Assembly (NCBI GenBank): GCA_028066355.1
Contig: JALCBP010000005.1
Span: forward strand, 1 to 64,000
Length of the DNA: 64,000 nucleotides
Source: UBA1268 sp002694955
GTDB taxonomy: Bacteria; Planctomycetota; Planctomycetia; Pirellulales; UBA1268
Direction: 5' to 3'
In this document: one piece after another, positions 7,619 to 16,133 of the stretch
Layout: each line of letters opens with the position of its first letter
How positions within the stretch are numbered: position 1 is the stretch's first letter
Notes under the pieces: model-generated
What the model was told of the DNA's origin: nothing
The model's database searches: none
The model's input: the letters and a program-made list of their open reading frames with translations, nothing else
Position numbers and translations under genes: made by a program

Positions 7619-8979
7619 ATTCTCTGGATACTTTTGAGCCCGTGCTCCTCGAAGCTGCTGGCGTCGATGATGGCCACACACTTGAAAGCTACAGGAGCCG
7701 GGGCGGATACGCCCCGCTCGAAAAGTTGCTTTCCGAAAAGCAGCCGCCTGAGGTTGTAGAAATGGTGAAGTCATCTGGCCTCCGTGGCCGAGGTGGTGCG
7801 GGCTTTATGACTGGCTTAAAGTGGACGTTCCTCCCTAAGGATCATCCCGGCCCAATCTATCTGTGTGTAAACGCAGACGAAAGTGAACCCGGCACTTTCA
7901 ACAACAGAATTCTTATGGAAGATGACCCTCATCAAATCCTTGAGGGCACGATCATCTCGGCATATGCCACGCGAGCTAGCACTGCATATATTTACCTTCG
8001 TTATGAGTACCCAAAAAGCTGGGATGTACTCCAAAAAGCGATAGATGAGGCATATGCAGCAGGGCTTCTTGGAGAAAACATTAAGGGCAGTGGCTTCTCT
8101 CTTGATATATATCTCCATCGTGGTGCTGCTGCATATATATGCGGTGAAGAAACCGGGCTCATTGAAAGTCTTGAAGGCAAGCGGGCATGGCCTCGGATTA
8201 AACCGCCTTTCCCTGCCATCGAAGGTGCGTTTCGTAAGCCCACAGTTGTAAATAATATTGAGACCATGGCCTGTGTCGCACAGATCGCGCGCCGAGGTGT
8301 TGATTGGTTCCGCTCCATTGGGATTCCCGCCGATCCTGATAACCCGAGGGATCCGGGTAGCTATGGGCCGAAGTTGTATTGTCTATCTGGCCATGTGGAA
8401 AAACCTGGCTGTTACGAAGCACCGCTTGGTATTACCGCGAGAGAATTGATTGATCACTTCGGCGGTGGTGTTTGGAAAGGCCGGCGGGCTAAAGCAGTCA
8501 TCCCAGGGGGAATCTCCATGGGGATCATGACGGAAGAAGAACTCGACACCCCACTCGATTTTGCTGGACCAGGAACGGTTGGTTGCCTCGGACTCGGGAC
8601 AGCGGCTGTTGTTGTCGTCGATGAGACCGTCAGCATTGTTGATTTTTTGCATAATTCATGCCGTTTTTTCGCACATGAATCCTGCGGCCAGTGTACGCCG
8701 TGCCGGGAGGGTACTAGTTGGTCACTTAGAATGCTTGAGCGTATTCGGGCCGGAAAGGGTAGATTACGAGACCTCGATCTCCTTGCAGAAATTGGTGACA
8801 CAATGGGCATGATGCCTGGATCAACAATCTGTGGCCTCGCCGACGGGGCCGCCTGGCCAATCAAGAACTCCATTGCGAAATTTCGTGATGAATTTGAAGA
8901 ATACATAAAACAGACGAATCCTACGGGCTACATGGAAACTGATCCTGTTCCTGCCTTACCAATTCTTACTTCTCACTAA
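7615..8979 (+). CDS. nuoF: NADH-quinone oxidoreductase subunit F (NADH-binding)
   Basis: This 454-residue subunit binds FMN and NADH and carries the [4Fe-4S] cluster N3. The glycine-rich nucleotide block GLRGRGGAGFMTGLKW sits near residues 60-75, and NADESEPGTFNNR follows. GEETGLIESLEGK is the second conserved block. The cluster ligands are Cys357, Cys360 and Cys363 (SCGQCTPCREG) and Cys406 (STICGLADG). It starts by 4-bp overlap with nuoE. It forms the electron-input site together with NuoE and NuoG. Confidence 0.96.
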   Translation: MNSLDTFEPVLLEAAGVDDGHTLESYRSRGGYAPLEKLLSEKQPPEVVEMVKSSGLRGRGGAGFMTGLKWTFLPKDHPGPIYLCVNADESEPGTFNNRILMEDDPHQILEGTIISAYATRASTAYIYLRYEYPKSWDVLQKAIDEAYAAGLLGENIKGSGFSLDIYLHRGAAAYICGEETGLIESLEGKRAWPRIKPPFPAIEGAFRKPTVVNNIETMACVAQIARRGVDWFRSIGIPADPDNPRDPGSYGPKLYCLSGHVEKPGCYEAPLGITARELIDHFGGGVWKGRRAKAVIPGGISMGIMTEEELDTPLDFAGPGTVGCLGLGTAAVVVVDETVSIVDFLHNSCRFFAHESCGQCTPCREGTSWSLRMLERIRAGKGRLRDLDLLAEIGDTMGMMPGSTICGLADGAAWPIKNSIAKFRDEFEEYIKQTNPTGYMETDPVPALPILTSH

Positions 8980-9006
8980 CTCTCTTACTGCTTACTACTC
9001 TCCATC

Positions 9007-10644
9007 ATGCCCACAGTCATTGTTGACGGTCAGGAAATCGAAATCGGCGCCGACGAACGTCTAAACTGCATCGAAGTTGCCCGCCGCGCGGGTGTTGAAA
9101 TTCCCCATTACTGCTGGCACCCGGGTCTTTCTGTTGTAGCCAGTTGCCGCATGTGTCTCATTCAGGCTGGCACCCGGAATAATGACACTGGTGAAATTTC
9201 AATGATTCCAAAACTTGTTCCGGGCTGCCAAACACCAGCCAAAGACGGCACTGTCATTGTCACCAACAGTGACGCTGTTCAGGAAAGTCGTGCTCGCGTT
9301 GAGGAAGCACTGCTTATTGATCACCCGATTGATTGTCCAATCTGTGATAAAGCTGGTGAATGCCTGCTGCAGGACTATCACTTCGAACATGGGCAAAGTG
9401 AGCGACGGGCTGATATTCATGCATTCAGTAGCCGCCGCCGAGACGTTGGTCCAACTGTTACGCTTTTTGTTGATCGCTGCATCATGTGCACACGATGTGT
9501 TCGTTTTACAAGAGAGGTTTCTGGTACAGCAGAACTCATGGTCTCTGCCCGTGGCGCGAAAGAAGAAATAGACACGTTCCCGGGCTTTCCACTAGATAAT
9601 AAAATGGCCGGGAATGTCGTTGACTTATGTCCAGTTGGTGCTTTGGGTGATAAAGATTTTCTATATCAGCAAAGAGTCTGGTTTTTGAAAAAAACGGAAA
9701 ATGTATGCGGGGGTTGTTCAGCAGGATGCTCAATCGTTACTGAGCACAATCAAGACACCGTCTATCGGCTCAAACCACGTGAAAATTTGCATGTAAACAA
9801 GTGGTGGATGTGTGACGAGGGCCGTTATGGATGGCACCATCTGCATGATGCGACAAGAATCATTGAAGTAAGTAAATGCGATACTGAAGACGTTCAGACC
9901 GTCGAATGGGCAGACGTTGTGCGTCAACTTCCTCAAGAACTCAGCAGCGCAGGACGATTGGGTGTTGCTGTTTCGCCAATGCTTACTGTCGAAGAAGCCT
10001 GGATGCTGTGTTCAGTTGCAAGGACGATTGATCCGGACGCATACCTTGCAGTTGGTCATGTACCATCAAATGGTGATGATGAAACCTTTCCGGGAGGATT
10101 CACCATTCGTGGTGAGAAAGCCCCAAACCGTGTTGGTGTTGAGATGGTTCTTGGCATGTTCGGTGCTGTTTCAGAAAATGGAACTGTTCCCGGTTGGAAT
10201 GACTTCCTCGAAAAAGTGCAAGCACGAACGATCCAATCGGCGTGGGTTACGGCTGGTTACCCAACCCCCGAAGCATCGTGGTGCGACGAGAGTGTGGCGG
10301 CTACTTTTGATAACGTCAGCTGTCTTGTTGTTCAAGACTTATTTAAATCTCCACTTTTTAAGAGAGCTACGTGGAGATTGCCTGCGGTCGGCTTCGCTGA
10401 ACGAAGTGGGACATGGGTTAACTGCGGTCATCGCGCACAAACATTCGAACAAGCAATTCGTCCACCAGCTGGTGTCTGGCCCGAAGGCCGATTCTTTTGG
10501 AACCTCCTGGGGCGAGAGGGGTTGTATGACCCAGAGAGCATTCGAAAGCACATTGCTGAAAGTTCTGCTAGCTTTGCTGTTTTATCAGGTGACATGCCCG
10601 CTGTCGGCCTCGATCTTAGGTTACAACAGGTGGCAGTCACCTAA
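9007..10644 (+). CDS. nuoG: NADH-quinone oxidoreductase subunit G (short form)
   Basis: This 545-residue subunit is much shorter than the 800-900 residues of many NuoG proteins. The N-terminal Fe-S part is complete. It has the [2Fe-2S] ligands Cys36, Cys47, Cys50 and Cys74, and the N5 site His106, Cys110, Cys113 and Cys119 (CPICDKAGEC). The N4 site has CIMCTRC plus a downstream LCPVGAL Cys. The extra N7-type site CGGCSAGC followed 27 residues later by Cys is also present. The molybdopterin-oxidoreductase-like C-terminal region is reduced to about 270 residues and has no obvious cofactor motif. It begins 27 bp after nuoF. Confidence 0.93.
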   Translation: MPTVIVDGQEIEIGADERLNCIEVARRAGVEIPHYCWHPGLSVVASCRMCLIQAGTRNNDTGEISMIPKLVPGCQTPAKDGTVIVTNSDAVQESRARVEEALLIDHPIDCPICDKAGECLLQDYHFEHGQSERRADIHAFSSRRRDVGPTVTLFVDRCIMCTRCVRFTREVSGTAELMVSARGAKEEIDTFPGFPLDNKMAGNVVDLCPVGALGDKDFLYQQRVWFLKKTENVCGGCSAGCSIVTEHNQDTVYRLKPRENLHVNKWWMCDEGRYGWHHLHDATRIIEVSKCDTEDVQTVEWADVVRQLPQELSSAGRLGVAVSPMLTVEEAWMLCSVARTIDPDAYLAVGHVPSNGDDETFPGGFTIRGEKAPNRVGVEMVLGMFGAVSENGTVPGWNDFLEKVQARTIQSAWVTAGYPTPEASWCDESVAATFDNVSCLVVQDLFKSPLFKRATWRLPAVGFAERSGTWVNCGHRAQTFEQAIRPPAGVWPEGRFFWNLLGREGLYDPESIRKHIAESSASFAVLSGDMPAVGLDLRLQQVAVT

Positions 10645-10695
10645 ACCAACAACAACCAGAATGGCTTGCACCACTTCCTCCTAATCAAATACTCA

Positions 10696-11997
10696 ATGAC
10701 CGGACTCCTTCCATCTCCTGAAACAATCGCTGCACTTGTAAAGATTGCTCTGCTTGTTGGTGGCCTCATGACAGCTGCTGCCTACCTGGTCCTTGTTGAA
10801 CGATGGGTTGCGGCCTGGGTTCAGGACCGACGAGGGCCAAATCGTGTCGGCATTCCATTTACAAAAATTCGTCTGTTTGGGTTGGGGCAGCCTCTGGCAG
10901 ACGGCCTGAAAATCATTTTCAAGGAAGACTTCACTCCCAGGCATGTCGACAAAGTGCTTTATAATGCTGCTCCCTTGGCATTACTCACTGCCTCGTTGGC
11001 TATCTTTGCTGCTATCCCTTTCGGGAGTGTTCTACCACCGCTCAATATTCCCGGACTTCCGGATCCTGTTCCGTTCCTTGTTGCGCCTGGATTGGATGTT
11101 GGTGTTCTTTGGGTTTTTGCACTCTCAAGTATCGCAGTCTACGGCGTACTCCTTGGAGGGTGGGCGAGTAATAACAAATATGGTTTCTTAGGTGGATTAA
11201 GAAGTAGTGCTCAACTAGTCGCGTATGAGATTCCGCTTGGGCTAGGTTTACTTGGGGTTGTTCTTGCAGCGGGCTCTTTGCAACTCGACATCATTATGAA
11301 CAAACAGGCAGAAACTGGTATCTGGTATGCCTTTGCCCAGCCACTGGGATTTGTCGTCTTCCTCATTGCAAGTTTTGCTGAAGCTGCTCGCTTGCCCTTT
11401 GACCTTCCCGAAGCTGAACAGGAATTAGTAGGTGGCTACCACACAGAGTACGCCGGAATTAAACTTCTTCTTTTTTTGGTCTCTGAGTTTCTCCATATGG
11501 TCACAGCTGCTTTTCTCATTGTGATCATGTTTTTGGGAGGATGGCACTTTTGGGGAATCACTGGAAGCGCTCAAGAAGTCACTTGGATCGGTGCTTTTTT
11601 GAGATTTGGTGTGCTGTCTGCCAAAATTTTTGCTGTAATACTCTTTTTTATGGTTGTCCGCTGGAGTTGGCCCCGCTTCCGCTTTGATCAGCTGATGAAT
11701 CTTGCATGGAAAGTCATGTTGCCCCTTGGGCTACTGAACCTTGTTGTTGTTGCAACGATTGAAGAATTCCGGCCCGTGCTCCAGTCGACACTTGGAAATA
11801 GTCTGACAAATGGTATCGCCGTAGCGGGCCCATGGATTTTCTTTATCGGAGGACTGGTCTGTGCTGGCTTACTCTCTCCTTCAGCTACCGACAATCGCCC
11901 GATTCGTACCAGTGATCCTTTTGACCAAGAGCGACATCTGAAACAAGGTCGACCCGTGCACAAATCATCTTCTGAAATTAGTAGAGGCCTAGCATGA
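10696..11997 (+). CDS. nuoH: NADH-quinone oxidoreductase subunit H
   Basis: This is the membrane subunit that links the peripheral arm and quinone site to the proton-pumping arm. The family signature is clear: DRRGPNRVG near the first loop, QPLADGLKIIFKED, and the acidic quinone-channel loop ARLPFDLPEAEQELVGGY. About nine to ten membrane helices are visible. I choose the ATG at 10696 (MTGLLPSPE) rather than an upstream in-frame TTG at 10666, giving 433 residues. This is longer than the usual 320-350; most of the excess is an extra hydrophobic segment and a polar tail at the C-terminus. It overlaps nuoI by 4 bp. Confidence 0.94.
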   Translation: MTGLLPSPETIAALVKIALLVGGLMTAAAYLVLVERWVAAWVQDRRGPNRVGIPFTKIRLFGLGQPLADGLKIIFKEDFTPRHVDKVLYNAAPLALLTASLAIFAAIPFGSVLPPLNIPGLPDPVPFLVAPGLDVGVLWVFALSSIAVYGVLLGGWASNNKYGFLGGLRSSAQLVAYEIPLGLGLLGVVLAAGSLQLDIIMNKQAETGIWYAFAQPLGFVVFLIASFAEAARLPFDLPEAEQELVGGYHTEYAGIKLLLFLVSEFLHMVTAAFLIVIMFLGGWHFWGITGSAQEVTWIGAFLRFGVLSAKIFAVILFFMVVRWSWPRFRFDQLMNLAWKVMLPLGLLNLVVVATIEEFRPVLQSTLGNSLTNGIAVAGPWIFFIGGLVCAGLLSPSATDNRPIRTSDPFDQERHLKQGRPVHKSSSEISRGLA

Positions 11998-12527
11998 AAC
12001 CATCTGATCCGGGAATAACATGGATTGATGAAAAGCCACTCGGTCTTGCAGAGCGACTTTACATCCCACTTTTTGTTCAAGGTCTTGCTACAACAAGCCG
12101 TCACCTTGTGAGCAAAAAGAACACTGTAAACTATCCGGAACAACGTCCCGATATTGGAAATCCACTCATCTATCGAGGCGTTCATCGACTCAACCGTGAT
12201 GAGAATGATCGCGTAAAGTGCGTCGCCTGCTTTCTCTGTGCCACGGCATGCCCTGCCCACTGCATCGATATCGTCGCGACAGAAAGTCCTTGGGAAGATC
12301 GAGAAAAATATCCTGAGAGTTTCCAGATTGATGAACTCCGCTGTATTTTTTGTGGCATGTGTGAAGAAGCATGTCCCGTTGATGCTATCGAGCTTACAAG
12401 TCTTTTCGACCTCACGGGAAAGAGTCGAGAAGAAATGATCTTTGATAAAGAAAAGCTTCTGAGCGTCTATGACATGACAAAAGATGCTGAACCAATGAAG
12501 TCAGCTGACTTGGGGGGAACATTGTGA
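11994..12527 (+). CDS. nuoI: NADH-quinone oxidoreductase subunit I (2x[4Fe-4S] ferredoxin)
   Basis: This 177-residue ferredoxin-type subunit carries clusters N6a and N6b, which pass electrons to N2 in NuoB. Two CxxCxxCxxxCP motifs are visible, at Cys76/79/82/86 (CVACFLCATACP) and Cys117/120/123/127 (CIFCGMCEEACP). The N-terminal region includes the conserved YPEQRPDI-like segment that leads into the first motif. It is coupled to nuoH and nuoJ by 4-bp overlaps. Confidence 0.96.
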   Translation: MKPSDPGITWIDEKPLGLAERLYIPLFVQGLATTSRHLVSKKNTVNYPEQRPDIGNPLIYRGVHRLNRDENDRVKCVACFLCATACPAHCIDIVATESPWEDREKYPESFQIDELRCIFCGMCEEACPVDAIELTSLFDLTGKSREEMIFDKEKLLSVYDMTKDAEPMKSADLGGTL

Positions 12528-13351
12528 CCCTTTTTGTCAGGTTATTTGCCGGAACAGGAACCCTTGAATTTCTTACTCCAGGCATTCTGCTTGCTGCGGC
12601 TGTGACATGCCTTGCGGCGAGTCTGTACCTCCTCCTTCCTAAATCAGGTCGGTATGGCAAGACCTCGCGACGAGTAGGCTGGTGTATTGGACTCATTACG
12701 CTCGGACTATTTATTGCCACTGGGCAAAGGCTGGGAAACCTTGGGGAGGAAGCTGTCTTCTTAACAGTTTCACTTGTTGCGGTTGTCAGCGCAGCAGCAA
12801 CAATAACCTGCCGCTCCCCTGTCTACGCAGCAATCTGGTTTGCTCTTTGTTTGGCTGGTGTATCGGGCGTACTGCTTGTTTTAGGCGCCCAGTTTCTTGG
12901 CGTTGCGACGATTGTTGTTTATGCAGGTGCTATCTTAGTTATGTTCCTCTTTGTTCTGATGTTAGCTCAGCCTTCTGGACTCACAACATCAGATCGTATA
13001 ACCAACGAGCCGATGCTTTCCGCTGTGGCTGGAGCTGTTCTGCTTGGCCTTTTATCTCTTTCAATCGGTCGCCTATCTGCTGAAGAACCTCTTTGCTGCC
13101 GCCCTCCATCCAAGGCTGCTGCGCTTGGCACACAGACGACTGAGACAATACATAATGAAAATTTGGACCTTTTGGCATCCGATCAGGTAGCTCGGCTTGG
13201 TGGTGAACTTTTCGGCCATCACCTGGTCGCCGTTGAGGCTGTAGGCATTCTTTTACTCGTCGCACTCATTGGAGCAATTGCCATTGTTTCAAATGGCCTT
13301 GAAGGCAGCCAAGCAGAAACCTCCTCTCTTCAAGAAGGGAGTCGATCATGA
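12524..13351 (+). CDS. nuoJ: NADH-quinone oxidoreductase subunit J (extended)
   Basis: This 275-residue membrane subunit starts at a GTG overlapping the nuoI stop. The conserved segment VYAAIWFALCLAGVSGVLLVL and the pi-bulge region VATIVVYAGAILVMFLFVLML identify NuoJ. It is longer than the usual 165-200 residues. An N-terminal hydrophobic extension of about 60 residues and a polar loop of about 70 residues (around residues 185-240) come before a last helix. It is followed by nuoK with a 4-bp ATGA overlap. Confidence 0.92.
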   Translation: MTLFVRLFAGTGTLEFLTPGILLAAAVTCLAASLYLLLPKSGRYGKTSRRVGWCIGLITLGLFIATGQRLGNLGEEAVFLTVSLVAVVSAAATITCRSPVYAAIWFALCLAGVSGVLLVLGAQFLGVATIVVYAGAILVMFLFVLMLAQPSGLTTSDRITNEPMLSAVAGAVLLGLLSLSIGRLSAEEPLCCRPPSKAAALGTQTTETIHNENLDLLASDQVARLGGELFGHHLVAVEAVGILLLVALIGAIAIVSNGLEGSQAETSSLQEGSRS

Positions 13352-13812
13352 CGCCTCTGGTATTACTTGGAACCTCGCTCGGCCTCCTCCAAAATGGGTT
13401 AGTTGTTGGAGCAATTTTATTCAGCCTTGGCCTTGTCGGCATTCTTTCAAGGCGAAACCTGATCGTTATGTTTCTTTCTGCCGAGCTGATGCTCCAAGGT
13501 ATTTCAGTTAGCCTTGTTGCGTGGAGCCGTTATCACGGCGACTTCGGCGGCCACGTTCTGGTCATCTTTGTACTCTCCGTAGCTGCATGTGAGGCGGCTA
13601 TCGCTCTTGTCTTTGTCCTACAGGCATTTACTCGAACTGGCCGCCTTGATTCTTCAGCATGGCAAACCCTCCGAGAAGCCACACTTGCCCGTAGCATCGA
13701 CCATGAAATCCCATCACTCGACACATCAATGCCCAGTTTCCCACGCCTCACCCCTGCAGGCAGATCACCAGAAACTGATGAACAAACTGGGACACAGCGT
13801 GAACATGTTTGA
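13348..13812 (+). CDS. nuoK: NADH-quinone oxidoreductase subunit K (with C-terminal tail)
   Basis: The first 100 residues of this 154-residue protein are a standard three-helix NuoK. The two membrane glutamates expected in the proton path are visible in MFLSAELMLQG and VAACEAAIALVFVL. After about residue 100 there is a polar tail of about 50 residues rich in Ser, Thr and Pro that standard NuoK (about 100 residues) lacks. The gene is coupled to nuoJ. A 30-bp gap separates it from nuoL. Confidence 0.93.
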   Translation: MTPLVLLGTSLGLLQNGLVVGAILFSLGLVGILSRRNLIVMFLSAELMLQGISVSLVAWSRYHGDFGGHVLVIFVLSVAACEAAIALVFVLQAFTRTGRLDSSAWQTLREATLARSIDHEIPSLDTSMPSFPRLTPAGRSPETDEQTGTQREHV

Positions 13813-13842
13813 GATACATTCTTCCCTTACAAATTTGTCGAT

Positions 13843-16080
13843 ATGATTCCGTCTTTTCTTCTTGTACTCGTTCCATTACTACCCCTTCTTGCGGCTCTTG
13901 CCACCGTTATTGGTGGACGAAGACTCGGGCCCCGCGCACACCTACCGGCCGTCGTTGGCATAGCAGCAGCGGCGGTTGTTGCATTAACTCTTCTCGTTAT
14001 TACAGCCCGCAGCCGAGGTAGTGCAGAAACGCCTCGCCCTGTTGATATGGTGACTACGCTCTGGCAATGGGCAACTATCGAAAATGCATATGCCCCTGCT
14101 GATGACTCGCATGCTGCAGTTCCGGGAACGGCTATTGGCGAAGACAAATACAGCGCTCGCCCATTTTCGATTTCTATCGCTATGCGACTCGACCCGCTCA
14201 CTGCAACGCTGCTTGTGATCATCACGAGTGTTGGACTTCTTGTGGCCATCTACTCCATAGGGTACATGCATGACGATCCTGGTTATCCACGATTTTTCGC
14301 ACTCGTTGCCATGTTTGTTTTCTCAATGTCGATGCTGGTGGCAGCAAGTAATTTTCTCTTAGTCTATGTGTTCTGGGAGGCCGTAGGCGCGTGTAGTTAT
14401 CTACTCATTGGCTTCTGGTTTAAAAAACCAGAAGCCGCGAAAGCCGCTAAAAAAGCTTTTCTTGTTAATCGAATAGGAGACTTCGGCCTTGCAGTAGGTG
14501 TTTTTCTGCTTTGGCTGACTTACGGAACCCTCGATTTCCACGACACTCTTTCTCCTGATGGAACCATTTTACCTGGCATTCTTGGACAAACTCGGCTTGC
14601 CGATGTAAGTGGGTACGTTGGAGGTATCGTTGGCACGGCGATTTGCCTTTTGCTATTACTTGCAGCCTGTGGCAAAAGTGCCCAACTTCCCCTCCATGTA
14701 TGGCTACCAGATGCTATGGAGGGTCCGACTCCCGCGAGTGCGCTCATTCATGCTGCAACAATGGTCACCGCAGGAGTTTATCTTGTTGCTCGCTGTGCAC
14801 CCATTTTTATGGCGTGCCCCGGCGCTCTTGTGACAGTATCGATTATAGGTACCACTACTGCGCTTGTTGCTGCACTTATTGGAACTGTTCAGAACGATCT
14901 CAAACGAGTACTTGCTTACTCGACAATCAGCCAACTTGGCTACATGTTTGCGTGTCTGGGCACCGGCACACTGCTTGGATTTACTGCCGCAATTTTTCAT
15001 CTTCTTACCCATGCATTTTTCAAAGCACTTTTGTTCCTTGGTGCTGGCTCTGTCATGCACTCAATGGGTGGGGTGATTGACATGCGTCGTTTTGGTGGAC
15101 TTCGAAAACTCATGCCGATAACAGCCACCACCTTTCTTATTGGAAGCCTTGCACTTGCTGGAATCGCGCCTTTTGCCGGTTTCTTTAGCAAAGATGAAAT
15201 ACTTGCTTCATTGCACTCGAAGGGTTGGCCAGACGTCCACCATAGTGCTGAAACTAACCACCATGCCACGATTCCTGTTCTACCTTCAATTCCATCTGAG
15301 AGTGGTACAGTGCACGACGTTGGATATCGAGGGGTATCCGAAGGTAACAATCACTCCGACAGCCATCAGCTACCTGACTCGGTTGGACTCGATGCACTAA
15401 ATCAACCTGCGGTCTGGAAAACTCTTTTCTGGATGGCACTTGTCACGGCGGGCCTTACAGCGTTTTATACTTTCCGAGCTGTTTTCATGACATTTACTGG
15501 CCCTCTTCGAGTACCTGATGAAGCCAGTGGACATGCACATGAATCACCTTCCGTCATGACAACACCGCTTTTGATTCTCGCAATCCCAGCCACACTAATT
15601 GGTTTCCTCCTATTTGCAACCGAGGGCCTTGCTCATTTTCTTGCTGCAACCCCATCCTTCACGGCACCTTCAATCGTCCAGACCGCCACTGCATCTGTTT
15701 TTCACTGGGATCTTGCAATCCAAGGCACACTCGCTGCCGCTCTTGGTATTGTCATAGCAGCTGTTGGCCATCTCGGGCGTCGCAGCGACGGACCTCAACT
15801 TGAACGTTGGCTTGGTCCCGTGCGACCCTTCTTAGAACATCGAATGTTTATTGATCAACTATACGCTGCAGTTATTGTGAGACCTACTGAAGCCATTGCT
15901 TTTTTAGCTGCTATTTTCGACAAATCAATTATCGACCGCTCTGTACGATTTTTCGCTCATCTTCCAGTGGTTCTCGGTGGCGTTGTTCGCCGGCTACAGT
16001 CGGGGCTTCTTCAACGATATGCGTTAGCCGGCGTCATTGGTGTCTTGGCTATTATTGTGCTTCTCGCCTGGAGACTTTGA
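13843..16080 (+). CDS. nuoL: NADH-quinone oxidoreductase subunit L with His-rich insertion
   Basis: This 745-residue antiporter-like pump subunit is longer than the usual 600-670 residues. Conserved blocks are FFALVAMFVFSMSMLV, FWEAVGACSYLLIGFW (pump Glu), PLHVWLPDAMEGPTPASALI (Lys and Pro block) and FAGFFSKDEIL. An insertion of about 60 residues (about residues 462-524, DNA 15229-15414) follows FSKDEIL. It carries seven histidines and many Ser/Asn/Asp. The C-terminus has the long amphipathic region and last helix typical of NuoL. The stop overlaps a possible TTG start of nuoM. Confidence 0.95.
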   Translation: MIPSFLLVLVPLLPLLAALATVIGGRRLGPRAHLPAVVGIAAAAVVALTLLVITARSRGSAETPRPVDMVTTLWQWATIENAYAPADDSHAAVPGTAIGEDKYSARPFSISIAMRLDPLTATLLVIITSVGLLVAIYSIGYMHDDPGYPRFFALVAMFVFSMSMLVAASNFLLVYVFWEAVGACSYLLIGFWFKKPEAAKAAKKAFLVNRIGDFGLAVGVFLLWLTYGTLDFHDTLSPDGTILPGILGQTRLADVSGYVGGIVGTAICLLLLLAACGKSAQLPLHVWLPDAMEGPTPASALIHAATMVTAGVYLVARCAPIFMACPGALVTVSIIGTTTALVAALIGTVQNDLKRVLAYSTISQLGYMFACLGTGTLLGFTAAIFHLLTHAFFKALLFLGAGSVMHSMGGVIDMRRFGGLRKLMPITATTFLIGSLALAGIAPFAGFFSKDEILASLHSKGWPDVHHSAETNHHATIPVLPSIPSESGTVHDVGYRGVSEGNNHSDSHQLPDSVGLDALNQPAVWKTLFWMALVTAGLTAFYTFRAVFMTFTGPLRVPDEASGHAHESPSVMTTPLLILAIPATLIGFLLFATEGLAHFLAATPSFTAPSIVQTATASVFHWDLAIQGTLAAALGIVIAAVGHLGRRSDGPQLERWLGPVRPFLEHRMFIDQLYAAVIVRPTEAIAFLAAIFDKSIIDRSVRFFAHLPVVLGGVVRRLQSGLLQRYALAGVIGVLAIIVLLAWRL

Positions 16081-16133
16081 ATCTTGTTCATCCTTTCCAA
16101 GAATCATCTTTCTTCTCTTTTTTCGACAACTTC

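Noticed and set aside
10666..10695. TTG start of nuoH
   Set aside because: The ATG at 10696 gives the family N-terminus; the ten extra residues look unrelated.
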